Assembly (NCBI RefSeq): GCF_004342685.1
Contig: NZ_SMBZ01000017.1
Location: 1 to 64,000, forward strand
Direction of reading: 5' to 3'
DNA: 64,000 nucleotides
Origin: Sphingobacterium alimentarium
GTDB lineage: Bacteria; Bacteroidota; Bacteroidia; Sphingobacteriales; Sphingobacteriaceae
The notes under the pieces were generated by a model. That model did not search any database and was not told the DNA's origin. It worked only from the letters and a program-made list of their open reading frames with translations. A program made the translations under genes and the position numbers. Numbering within the stretch: position 1 is the stretch's first letter; each line of letters starts with the position of its first letter. Below, piece by piece: positions 35,561 through 43,884 of this stretch.

Positions 35561-35583
35561 GCCCCTTATAAAATATAAGAGGC
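35561..35583 (-). terminator. Terminator of the susCD3 operon
   Basis: GCC-C-CTTATA and TATAAG-A-GGC pair around AAA. On the minus strand a run of six T follows. It lies 20 bp beyond the susD3 stop. Confidence 0.85.
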
Positions 35584-35603
35584 ATTTATTAGTTGAAAGA
35601 AAA

Positions 35604-37397
35604 TTATTCTTCAATGTCCCACCACACTGGTTGTGACCATACATCATCACTTAATGCGTGAGGATGAGAAGCTTTTACATTTTCAGCATTATAATTGAAT
35701 TCATGATTAACCTGCATTACGCGTCTGAAGAATTGCCCTTGAGGTATTTTATTCTGTGCAGATGCTGTTACAGTATACTCATAAGGAACTTTCCAACCCG
35801 CATATATTGTTGAATCATAGTTATATCTTCTCATATCATTCCAATTTTGGTGAGAATAAGACATGGCGATATACTTTTGAGTCATAATTTTACTTAATGT
35901 CAAATTGCCTGCCGTTCCGATACCATTATTTAAAAAGTTCGCGATATCTTCCGCCCGCATTGGTGATTTGCTAGGATTAACAGATCCATACTGTGCTAGT
36001 TTAGCATTCATCATATCAATATGAGCTTTGATACCCGCTTTATAGGCTTCAAAAGCAAGGTTCGTATTACCTTTTTTGAAATAGATTTCTGCTTTTATAA
36101 AAGACATTTCTGCAAAAGTCATGACAAATGTAGGCGCATCAGGTCTAGCATTGAATATACTCGTACCTGCTGAACTACCGTCTGCCCAAACATATTGATC
36201 ATTTGCCGCTTTATTATATCCGATAGAATTACTTTTTGTGGATACATATAATGTATCCCCATATCGCGCGCTGTTTGTTCCTGCAATATAATTCGAATAC
36301 GGCAATATTTTACGCTCCGAAGCAGTACCAGCATTCAAAGTCAATATAGAAGAGCTATTATTAAATGATGGAGTAATAGGACCTGCGTTCATACGTATTG
36401 AAGAAGACATATCCACACCTTTGGAGCGCTTAAACACCTTATTCTGCAAACTGCCACTGCCAAATTGTGCCCATGGAATCATTTTATCCGCTCTTGGGTC
36501 AGCAATTGTAGGATCTGTAGTATTTGTTAATATATCCTCATACCATTTTGTAATTCTAAAATTGGTATTCATACCCATATTAGAAAACATTACTGAAGCT
36601 TTAAGTGGGTCACCAAACAAAACATCACCAACTGGCTCTACAACATCCACGTGATTAACAACGGTACTGGTCTCATTGCTAATAGGAGCTTTATCTAAAA
36701 GCGCTAAGATTTCATCTGGCTTGTAGATCGATTTTTTTGATAGATTATTCAACCATCTAGCTTTCAAACCGTACGCTAGACGCTTCCATTTCTCTACATT
36801 ACCACCATTCCAACTATCACCTGCGCTCAAAGCTGGAGCTCCCGCGGTCTGAGTCATTTCAAAATAAGCAATAGCTTGATCGATATCAGCTATACATCCT
36901 TCGAAAATTGTTTTACCATCATCAAATTTAGGAGAGATGTTTTCGCCCAAAGCCTCTGTGTATGGAATCTCGCCCAACCAGTCCACCATGAGCATGAAGC
37001 CCATCGCTTTAATAACTTTTGCTGCACCTAGATAATGGAAAGCTCCTTGCTCTTCAGCCGCCTTCTCGAAGTCAGGCAAGTTTGCACCTACAGCAACAAA
37101 GAAAAATTGATATGGTGTGGTGGACATCCCTTGTATAGGATCCCAACCTGCAGACATACTTTGCTGCGATGTATTTTTGATAAAAGTTAGATTCTGCGTA
37201 ATTAAAGCAGACCTTACGCCCGCTGCAGCATGTGCATACAGCAGGTGATGTTGCATCCAGGGCAATCTATTTTGCACAGGCGCTACGACATTGGTTGGGT
37301 TACTAGGATCAACATTCACATCCAACCAGCTCTCTTTACAGCTATTGAATAACAAAATAGCAGAGAGAAATAATATAATTGTGTTAAAACGTTTCAT
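35604..37397 (-). CDS. SusD-like outer-membrane lipoprotein (SusD-like_2 type, SusD3)
   Basis: Surface lipoprotein partner of SusC3. Lipobox in ILLFNSCKESWLDVNVDPSN (Cys20). The DVNVDPSNPTNV start, the GFMLMVDWLGEIPYTEAL segment and the late FVMTFAEMSFIKAEIYFKKG are typical of the SusD/RagB nutrient-binding group, which differs from SusD1 and SusD2. 597 aa. It starts 11 bp after susC3 and ends at a strong terminator. No enzyme genes belong to this pair, so the substrate is unknown. Confidence 0.93.
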   Translation of the reverse strand: MKRFNTIILFLSAILLFNSCKESWLDVNVDPSNPTNVVAPVQNRLPWMQHHLLYAHAAAGVRSALITQNLTFIKNTSQQSMSAGWDPIQGMSTTPYQFFFVAVGANLPDFEKAAEEQGAFHYLGAAKVIKAMGFMLMVDWLGEIPYTEALGENISPKFDDGKTIFEGCIADIDQAIAYFEMTQTAGAPALSAGDSWNGGNVEKWKRLAYGLKARWLNNLSKKSIYKPDEILALLDKAPISNETSTVVNHVDVVEPVGDVLFGDPLKASVMFSNMGMNTNFRITKWYEDILTNTTDPTIADPRADKMIPWAQFGSGSLQNKVFKRSKGVDMSSSIRMNAGPITPSFNNSSSILTLNAGTASERKILPYSNYIAGTNSARYGDTLYVSTKSNSIGYNKAANDQYVWADGSSAGTSIFNARPDAPTFVMTFAEMSFIKAEIYFKKGNTNLAFEAYKAGIKAHIDMMNAKLAQYGSVNPSKSPMRAEDIANFLNNGIGTAGNLTLSKIMTQKYIAMSYSHQNWNDMRRYNYDSTIYAGWKVPYEYTVTASAQNKIPQGQFFRRVMQVNHEFNYNAENVKASHPHALSDDVWSQPVWWDIEE

Positions 37398-37408
37398 AAT
37401 GCGAATTA

Positions 37409-40400
37409 TTAGAATTTTAAGTTAACACCAAACATAAAGCCAGCGGTACTTGGTACACCATTGAAATCTATACCCACTGAGCTAGACCCAACTACGCCAG
37501 ATCCTGCTGCCGAAGCTTCGGGATCCATACCTTTATAGTTTGTAAATAACAATAGGTTGGTACCTTGAGCAGTTGCTGTAAGTCCTTTTACTATTCTATT
37601 TAACGAAGCATTTTTAGCTACATATTTGGTAAAATCATAAGAAAGCGAAACTGTTCTTAATCTCAACCAATTTGTATTGGTTTGGAAATTAGCACTCTCT
37701 CTAACGTAAAAATCTGAATAATAATCTTGTATAATTTTACGGCCACTTGTATTTACATTTCTAATCATGTAAAATTGATCTGCTTCATAAGTAAAGCTAC
37801 GGTCTTCATACGTAGCAACGCCGTCCACAGTACCTGTCTGCACCGCACCATCGATTGTTAAACTTTCTCTTTCCATAGTACGTTTACTCATACCATTGAC
37901 AGTCATAAAGTAATCTGTACCATTGTACACATCTCCACCGATTCTGAAATCCCACAAGAATGAGAAATTCAAATCTTTGTACTGTAAGCTATTGTTAAAA
38001 CCACCTGTTAATTTTGGCTCACGATTACCGATTTGATAAGTAGTTGAGTTATCACTTATTGGCATTCCTGTATTAGAGTCTAATACCACTTTGCCATCCG
38101 GAGTGCGCGTCCATCTTGAACCTGAAATAGCCATGAAGTCACCGCCATTGAAAGAAGCAGCTTTTGCATTACCAACCTGAACATCGGTAACATATAGAAT
38201 TTCATTACCTTTTATCAGATTATCCAATGTTCCTCTATTTTTAGCCATGTTCAATGTTGCATCCCAAGTAAAATTAGAGGTTACTACAGGCTTACCTGTC
38301 AACGCGAGCTCCATACCTTTATTATAGATATCTCCTGCATTGACTGACACCAAAATATATCCAGTCGTCTGTCCCATACGTGGAGACACAATCTGATCGT
38401 ATGAATTGTTTGTATAATAGGTATAATCTATTCCTAAGCGGTTATTTAAGAATCTCAATTCAGCACCTACTTCAAAGGAAGTTGTAGTTTCAGGTCTTAA
38501 ACCTGGATTACCACGATTCCAGAAGTTACCCGTTCCCACCAATCCTCCTATAAATTCTCTTGATGGCCACAATGTTGTCGCAGTCAAATAAGGCGAAGCA
38601 TCTTTACCTACTTTAGCCCAAGAAGCACGCAATTTACCATAGTTAAGCCATGTCACATCTTTCGTTAATTCTGAAAACACAAAACTACCACCTACTGATG
38701 GGTAGAAATAAGAACGATTAGCCACAGGCAATGTTGAAGTCCAATCGTTACGACCCGTCACATTCAAGAATAACATATTCTTGTAACCAGCTCTTAATTC
38801 ACCATATAGACCGAATAAACGTCTTTTAGATTCTGTAGAATTAAACCTCTTATTAGCATCTACAATGTTTTCGAAACTATAAAAGTCATCAATTACGAAA
38901 TCAAAACCTACTCGTCTTTCGTTGCTCACTTTTGTTTGCTCCGAGAAGAAACCCACTAATGCTCCTAAGTCAAAATCACCAACTGTTTTTTCAAAATTGG
39001 ACATTAAGTTTGAAGACCAATAATTAAATCGGTAGTCACTAGCGGACATCATACCATTTTGCCATTGAACTCTCACGGCACCTTCAGGAGAGATCAACGT
39101 ATTATTTCGTGTCAAATAACTGTCTGTTCCTACACGATATGACAAATTCCACCAATCAGCTAACTTCATGTTGGCATTTAGGTTAGCAGTGAAACGTTCT
39201 GTTTTATCGTCCAGCATGTTTTTGTTGATTGTCCAATATGGATTTTCAACATCATCCTCTAATCGCTGTCTGTCGCCAAACATTCTATACTTACTACCGT
39301 CTTCATTCAGATATTTGGTCATATCATCATTTCTCGACCAGCGGTACACAGAATTCATAGCACCCGTACCCCCAGAATTATATAGACCTGCAGAAGTTAA
39401 CGTTTTATCTGTATTCGCTAATGAATATGCAACATTCGTCCCTAAAGTCAGACGACCATATTTTTGGTCTCCGTTAAATCTAAATGTAGTTTTATCGTAG
39501 CCTGTATTAGGCACAATACCCGTCTGATCAAAGCGTGATGCTGAAACATAAAATGTTGTATTTGCACTACCTCCTGCTAAGCTTACTGTATTGTCATATA
39601 CAGTAGAGTTATTGAAAAAGTTTTTGATATTGTCATACATGACATCATTTGGACCGAAAGTTTCGCCCCAAGATTGTGTCGTGTAATCATCCAAAACGCC
39701 CGCAGCATTGTAATATCCTCGTTTATATTTGCTTTGTTGCTCAGGTAGGCGATTGACCCAATTGGTAGAAGCGCGAGAAGAAAATGCTACCTCAGCTCTA
39801 CCTTCTTTACCTTTTTTAGTAGTAATAATAATCGCACCTGCCGCTGCTCTGGAACCATATAACGCTGCTGCTGCAGGTCCCTTTAAGATGGACATGTTTT
39901 CTACATCTTCTGGATTGACATCCATGATACGGTTACTATTGGTAGAAGAAACAGATTGTGCGCCATCAAAACCGCTATTTCCTCCTAATACAGTAGAGTT
40001 ATCGTAGATTACACCATCTACTACAAACAAAGGTTGATTATCACGCTCTAATGAAGTTCCTCCACGCAAAATAATCTGCGCTCCGGCCCCTGCAGAGCCT
40101 GAGGTCTGCGTAACATTCACACCAGCTACTTTACCAGCCAATGAATTGACAATATTAGCTGTCTTATTCTTCATCAGCTCATCAGCCTTAAGGTCTTGAA
40201 CAGAATAGCCTAACGCTTTCTTTTCTTTACGAATACCTAAAGCTGTCACCACCACTTCATCTAAGGATTCTTCTGAATCCATTAATGTGATGTTGTACAC
40301 ATTTCCAGTGCCGACCTCTTGGACAAGTTCATTACTCCCAATAGAGCGGAACAATAGTTTTTCTCCAGGTGATGCCTGAATAGTAAAGGACCCGTCAGGA

Positions 40401-40564
40401 TTAGTTTTAACAGTACGATTTGTTCCCTGAACAATAACTGTAACGTTTCCCAAAGCCTCTCCTGTTGGAGCCACTACCCTACCAGTAATAGACTTTTGCT
40501 GGGCCATCAAACAGGATGCATACACTGCTACCCCGAAAAATGTGAGAAGAAATCTTCTTTTCAT
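37409..40564 (-). CDS. SusC/RagA family TonB-dependent transporter (SusC3)
   Basis: Outer-membrane importer, 1051 aa. Signal peptide (...ASCLMAQQ), regulatory domain (KSITGRVVAPTGEALGNVTV), TonB-box region LDEVVVTALGIRKEKKALGY and plug (IILRGGTSLERDNQPLFVVD; LKGPAAAALYGSRAAAGAII). The barrel ends FMFGVNLKF. The GIRKEKKALGYSVQ signature marks a different subfamily from SusC1 and SusC2. With SusD3 it forms a simple two-gene operon divergent from queD. Confidence 0.95.
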   Translation of the reverse strand: MKRRFLLTFFGVAVYASCLMAQQKSITGRVVAPTGEALGNVTVIVQGTNRTVKTNPDGSFTIQASPGEKLLFRSIGSNELVQEVGTGNVYNITLMDSEESLDEVVVTALGIRKEKKALGYSVQDLKADELMKNKTANIVNSLAGKVAGVNVTQTSGSAGAGAQIILRGGTSLERDNQPLFVVDGVIYDNSTVLGGNSGFDGAQSVSSTNSNRIMDVNPEDVENMSILKGPAAAALYGSRAAAGAIIITTKKGKEGRAEVAFSSRASTNWVNRLPEQQSKYKRGYYNAAGVLDDYTTQSWGETFGPNDVMYDNIKNFFNNSTVYDNTVSLAGGSANTTFYVSASRFDQTGIVPNTGYDKTTFRFNGDQKYGRLTLGTNVAYSLANTDKTLTSAGLYNSGGTGAMNSVYRWSRNDDMTKYLNEDGSKYRMFGDRQRLEDDVENPYWTINKNMLDDKTERFTANLNANMKLADWWNLSYRVGTDSYLTRNNTLISPEGAVRVQWQNGMMSASDYRFNYWSSNLMSNFEKTVGDFDLGALVGFFSEQTKVSNERRVGFDFVIDDFYSFENIVDANKRFNSTESKRRLFGLYGELRAGYKNMLFLNVTGRNDWTSTLPVANRSYFYPSVGGSFVFSELTKDVTWLNYGKLRASWAKVGKDASPYLTATTLWPSREFIGGLVGTGNFWNRGNPGLRPETTTSFEVGAELRFLNNRLGIDYTYYTNNSYDQIVSPRMGQTTGYILVSVNAGDIYNKGMELALTGKPVVTSNFTWDATLNMAKNRGTLDNLIKGNEILYVTDVQVGNAKAASFNGGDFMAISGSRWTRTPDGKVVLDSNTGMPISDNSTTYQIGNREPKLTGGFNNSLQYKDLNFSFLWDFRIGGDVYNGTDYFMTVNGMSKRTMERESLTIDGAVQTGTVDGVATYEDRSFTYEADQFYMIRNVNTSGRKIIQDYYSDFYVRESANFQTNTNWLRLRTVSLSYDFTKYVAKNASLNRIVKGLTATAQGTNLLLFTNYKGMDPEASAAGSGVVGSSSVGIDFNGVPSTAGFMFGVNLKF

Positions 40565-40926
40565 GTTTGATAGTTGATATTTTAACGATTATAAAAAAAT
40601 GATGCTGAGCTCACGGTTTAAAACGAGTCATAATAATAGGTTTTCCGTGCAATTTGCCCTTTATGAACTCATTGCCAATGAAGTCCACAAGGCAATATTA
40701 TGAAATAAAATAGTCTTTTGCATAGATTTTTTGCCCTTTTCTGAAATAAATTAGGAATAAGTTCATTAAACCCATTATAATCAGATTTTTATTTACAAAA
40801 ATCTTTTGGTGTAAAGTTAATTACACAACTTTTGTGAAGATTCTTAACATTTTATCAGTTGTAGAGCCGAAATGCCTATAGGCTCAGCATATCTGCTGAT
40901 TGATAAAATTACCTTATATTTGCAGT
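40565..40926. other. Divergent susC3/queD intergenic region
   Basis: No gene seen. It holds two palindromes, TCATTG-C-CAATGA (40669-40681) and GTGTAA-AGTTAA-TTACAC (40809-40826), and the queD -7 box at 40915. It is otherwise AT-rich. The palindromes are candidate operators for the susCD3 pair. Confidence 0.5.
40915..40922 (+). promoter_or_regulatory. queD -7 box
   Basis: TATATTTG matches TAnnTTTG, with its last base only 5 bp before the ATG at 40927. The transcript would be leaderless or nearly so. No well-spaced -33 TTG was found. Confidence 0.5.
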
Positions 40927-41346
40927 ATGATTACAGCAGAAAGATATCACGATATTTCATGTGGACATAGAGTGGTAGGTCATGAAGGGAAATGCAGATT
41001 TCTTCATGGTCACAATTACAGAATACACTTCGAAGTAGCCGCCGAGGAATTGGACGAGATTGGTCGTGTATTGGATTTCTCTGTAATAAAAGAAAAGTTG
41101 TGTATGTGGTTAGAAGACCATTATGATCACAAATTTTTGATTTGGAGTAATGACCCGATGCTCGAAGAATTACAAAAGTTAACTGCTGAAAGCTTAGTAA
41201 TAGTGCCTTTTAATCCTACGGCCGAAAATATTGCCAAGCATTTGGTAGAAGTGGTGGCCCCACAACAGCTGCAAGGCACTTCTTGTAGACTTATACGTTG
41301 CAAAGTCGAGGAGACTCAAAAATGTTCTGCTACCTACAAAAAGTAA
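40927..41346 (+). CDS. queD: 6-carboxytetrahydropterin synthase
   Basis: Converts dihydroneopterin triphosphate to 6-carboxytetrahydropterin in queuosine biosynthesis; cytoplasmic. 139 aa. Zn-binding His residues are in ISCGHRVVG and FLHGHNYRI, with the catalytic Cys in GKCRFLHGH. Further family segments are GRVLDFSVIK, LEDHYDHKFL, PTAENIAKHL and the C-terminal CKVEETQKCSATY. The ATG at 40927 is chosen because MITAERYHD is the family start; the in-frame extension to 40900 is a TTG and precedes the promoter box. Confidence 0.94.
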   Translation: MITAERYHDISCGHRVVGHEGKCRFLHGHNYRIHFEVAAEELDEIGRVLDFSVIKEKLCMWLEDHYDHKFLIWSNDPMLEELQKLTAESLVIVPFNPTAENIAKHLVEVVAPQQLQGTSCRLIRCKVEETQKCSATYKK

Positions 41347-41370
41347 ATCAACATTCTCTTCTTATAAAAC

Positions 41371-41404
41371 TCTTCTGATGGATGCTCTTATACCCATCAG
41401 AAGA
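41371..41404. terminator. Bidirectional terminator between queD and xthA
   Basis: TCTTCTGATGG and CCATCAGAAGA form an 11-bp stem with a 12-nt loop between the convergent genes. T-tracts are weak. Confidence 0.6.
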
Positions 41405-41418
41405 TCAACGATATAGAG

Positions 41419-42183
41419 CTACAGTAGTTCTAGCAAAACAGGACAGTGATCCGAGTGTACCGCCTCAGGTATTATTTTAGCTGCGACAATTCTATCTTTC
41501 AATGCTTGAGAAGCCATATTATAATCGATACGCCAGCCTAAGTTCTTTGCCCTAGACCCCGCTCTATAGCTCCACCAAGTATAGTGATGGGGATCAGGAT
41601 TTAAAGACCTAAACGTATCAATAAATCCGGAATTGATAAAATTCTCCATCCATTCACGCTCCGCAGGTAAAAATCCAGATGTATTAGCATTTGATTTTGG
41701 GTTGTGGATATCAATAGCGCGGTGACAAATGTTATAATCTCCACTGATGACTAAACTAGGATGCTCTTCCAGCAGCTTGTGCGCATACTGATGAAAATCA
41801 TCCAAAAATCTATATTTGAAATCTTGACGTATATCCCCTGTTGTCCCGGACGGAAAATATGTACTCATGACCGATACATCATCAAAATCAGCGCGGATAA
41901 TACGGCCCTCAAAGTCATAATCTTCATGGCCGCAGCCATACTCCACATGCTTGGGTGTGATCTTGGTCAAAATAGCCGTGCCACTATATCCTTTTTTCTG
42001 AGCAGGATACCAATAGTGCTCATAGCCCATTTGTTCTAAAAATAAAATTTCGGGCACCTGATCAGGAGTAGCTTTGATCTCTTGCAAGCATACCACGTCT
42101 GGATTTACCGACTCCAACCAGCCCAACCAATCTTTTTTCAAGGCAGCTCTAAGGCCATTTACATTATAAGTGACGATTTTCAT
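41419..42183 (-). CDS. xthA: Exodeoxyribonuclease III / AP endonuclease
   Basis: Mg2+-dependent repair nuclease of the EEP fold, 254 aa. Motifs: TYNVNGLRAALKK (Asn), VVCLQEIKA (metal-binding Glu), YFPSGTTGDIRQDFKYRFLD, VISGDYNICHRAIDIHNPK (GDxN), the RxxWxxxxxxxGFIDTFR region and SDHCPVLLEL (catalytic Asp-His). It starts 3 bp after the cyclophilin stop codon, so the two are one operon. Confidence 0.95.
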   Translation of the reverse strand: MKIVTYNVNGLRAALKKDWLGWLESVNPDVVCLQEIKATPDQVPEILFLEQMGYEHYWYPAQKKGYSGTAILTKITPKHVEYGCGHEDYDFEGRIIRADFDDVSVMSTYFPSGTTGDIRQDFKYRFLDDFHQYAHKLLEEHPSLVISGDYNICHRAIDIHNPKSNANTSGFLPAEREWMENFINSGFIDTFRSLNPDPHHYTWWSYRAGSRAKNLGWRIDYNMASQALKDRIVAAKIIPEAVHSDHCPVLLELL

Positions 42184-42186
42184 GAG

Positions 42187-42951
42187 TTAGAGCTTATAAT
42201 TTTTAGACTTGAAAGAATCAAACAAGCGTGTAAAAAAACCAGTTTTCGGTTCTAATCCACTGCGTACTCTCTCCAGATTGATTGCCTCACGACGAGTCAA
42301 CAAACGCATATACATGGGCTCATCGCTGATGGGTCTATCCACCTTATCCGTGGTTACGTCCGCAATTTGATCTACAGCCTCAATACCGGTTAGTACTTCT
42401 CCAAAAACCGTGTAATTGCCATCTAAATGAGGCGTGCCACCTACTGTTTTATACGCTTCGCGTTGTTGCGCGGAGAATTTTTTGCCTTGCATACGATTTA
42501 CAACCAACGAATCTAAGCCTGCATCAGTAAATTTGCGACCTTGCACGATATAAAATTGTGAACCCGAAGATTCTTTCGCCGGATTATTATCTCTTGCAGC
42601 ACCCAAAGCACCTTTTTTATGAAAAATGCCGGATTGAATTTCTGATTTTATACGATAGTCTGGGCCTCCATTTCCCAATACTGTCAAACTTGTCGTAGTT
42701 GGCAATTTGGAATTGGGATCACCTCCTTGAATCATAAAATTCTTAATCACACGGTGAAAAAGTATACCATCGTAATACCCTTCGCTCACAAGCTTCTTAA
42801 AATTATCACGATGCTTTGGTGTCTCATTGTACAATTGCGCAGTGATTACCCCTTTATTTGTTTTTATCTCTACGTAGTAATGCTGAGGTTTTTGAGCAAA
42901 AATCTGTAAAGTGAATAGTGTCAGTATTAGACTAAAAAATATTCTTTTCAT
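42187..42951 (-). CDS. Periplasmic peptidylprolyl isomerase (cyclophilin)
   Basis: Catalyses cis-trans isomerisation of proline bonds. Signal peptide MKRIFFSLILTLFTLQIFAQ places it outside the cytoplasm. Cyclophilin domain at about 25-220: FHRVIKNFMIQGGDP (catalytic Arg, Phe, Met and Gln), SSGSQFYIVQG and LDGNYTVFGEVLTGIEAVD. The Bacteroidota insertion before LDGNYTVFG is present. 254 aa. It follows the small hypothetical gene by 2 bp and precedes xthA by 3 bp. Confidence 0.94.
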   Translation of the reverse strand: MKRIFFSLILTLFTLQIFAQKPQHYYVEIKTNKGVITAQLYNETPKHRDNFKKLVSEGYYDGILFHRVIKNFMIQGGDPNSKLPTTTSLTVLGNGGPDYRIKSEIQSGIFHKKGALGAARDNNPAKESSGSQFYIVQGRKFTDAGLDSLVVNRMQGKKFSAQQREAYKTVGGTPHLDGNYTVFGEVLTGIEAVDQIADVTTDKVDRPISDEPMYMRLLTRREAINLERVRSGLEPKTGFFTRLFDSFKSKNYKL

Positions 42952-42953
42952 TC

Positions 42954-43301
42954 TTATATAAAATCTAAATCTTGAAAGTAATCTACGATAAGGGATTTAA
43001 TAATCAACTCTTGCTCCATCAATGTATAATTGGGCACCGGTTTAATTAATTTCCAATGTGGCCAGCCTTCTTCATCCAATCCTACCAACTCATAAAAACC
43101 CATAGACGAAAATAGTCGGCATGTAGCAATATGCATCAACTCTTCTTTCTCCCGTTTTGAGAATTGCTTGGGTCCTTTGCCCAATTCTTGTACTCCTATC
43201 AAAAATAGCATGACTTTTAAATCAGGTAATTCCATGTCAAAACGCTGAGCAATGGCTTCCCGTAGTACGTTCCATTTTTGATTTACTTCTGTTGCTTTCA
43301 T
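42954..43301 (-). CDS. Conserved hypothetical protein, 115 aa
   Basis: Small soluble protein with no motif I recognise. It is rich in charged helices (FSKREKEELMHIATCRLFSS) with a WPHWKLIKPVPNYT segment near the end. It lies 2 bp upstream of the cyclophilin gene on the same strand and so belongs to the xthA operon. The coding frame is supported by tight spacing on one side and normal composition. It resembles unnamed short proteins found next to such genes in Bacteroidota (from memory). Confidence 0.75.
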   Translation of the reverse strand: MKATEVNQKWNVLREAIAQRFDMELPDLKVMLFLIGVQELGKGPKQFSKREKEELMHIATCRLFSSMGFYELVGLDEEGWPHWKLIKPVPNYTLMEQELIIKSLIVDYFQDLDFI

Positions 43302-43367
43302 ATTATAGCTATTGTGCCAAAATAATCATTATAATTCGGATTAGCACAACCTTGTGTTTTCGTTACG

Positions 43368-43805
43368 TTATTTGGACAATTGTAAAATTAATTCTTGGCA
43401 TCTTTCTTCCACCATCGCATATACAGGCTCAAACATCGCATCATCATAGTATGGATCCGGCACGATATCATCATCCAAAAATGGAGAAACTTTGGCGCGT
43501 TGCTCTTCATTCTTTGCTAGTCGAATGACGTCTGCATAATTTTGTCTATCCATCACGAATATGCGGTCATACTTATCAAAAAGTGCTGCCGTAAAATGCT
43601 GCGCTCTTTGGTTTGCGATATCTACGCCATATTTCTTGGCTACCGCAATGCTTCTTCTGTCCGGACATTGACCGACGTGCCAATCGCCTGTGCCAGCGGA
43701 GTCAATTTCCCAACCCAAATTTTTCGTATCTGCTATATGCTGTAATATACCGTGCGCCAGCGGCGAGCGACATATATTTCCCAAACAAACCATTAAAATC
43801 TTCAT
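43368..43805 (-). CDS. Low-molecular-weight protein-tyrosine phosphatase
   Basis: Cytoplasmic LMW-PTP. The ATG at 43805 gives MKILMVCLGNICRSPLAHGI with the CX5R loop (Cys7, Arg13) right at the N-terminus, as in the family; the 19-codon extension upstream is rejected. The general-acid Asp is in DDIVPDPYYDD near the C-terminal third (DP(Y/W) motif). 145 aa. It may act on phosphotyrosine proteins or have a polysaccharide-related role. Confidence 0.93.
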   Translation of the reverse strand: MKILMVCLGNICRSPLAHGILQHIADTKNLGWEIDSAGTGDWHVGQCPDRRSIAVAKKYGVDIANQRAQHFTAALFDKYDRIFVMDRQNYADVIRLAKNEEQRAKVSPFLDDDIVPDPYYDDAMFEPVYAMVEERCQELILQLSK

Positions 43806-43836
43806 GCAACAAAAATGTTGTTTTATTCTGTAAAAC

Positions 43837-43865
43837 AAAAATGGCTTTCCGCAGAAAGCCATTTT
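43837..43865 (-). terminator. htrA terminator
   Basis: AAAATGGCTTTC and GAAAGCCATTTT form a 12-bp stem with a short loop (CGCA). TTTTTG follows in the minus direction. It lies 20 bp beyond the htrA stop. Confidence 0.85.
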
Positions 43866-43884
43866 ATATTATTTACTGAGCCGA

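Larger units (their letters stand above)
35145..35603. other. 459-bp intergenic region upstream of namZ
   Basis: No gene seen on either strand. It contains a possible namZ promoter (35183-35214), the susD3 terminator (35561-35583), a hairpin AAACCCTGC...GCAGGTTT (35451-35475), the palindrome CCTTAAGG near 35409 and an A-rich stretch. The regulator of the locus is not encoded here. Confidence 0.6.

Noticed and set aside
35604..40564. Third SusCD pair as part of the murein locus
   Set aside because: It has its own terminator, belongs to a different SusC/SusD subtype and is separated by a 459-bp gap, so it is treated as a separate operon.
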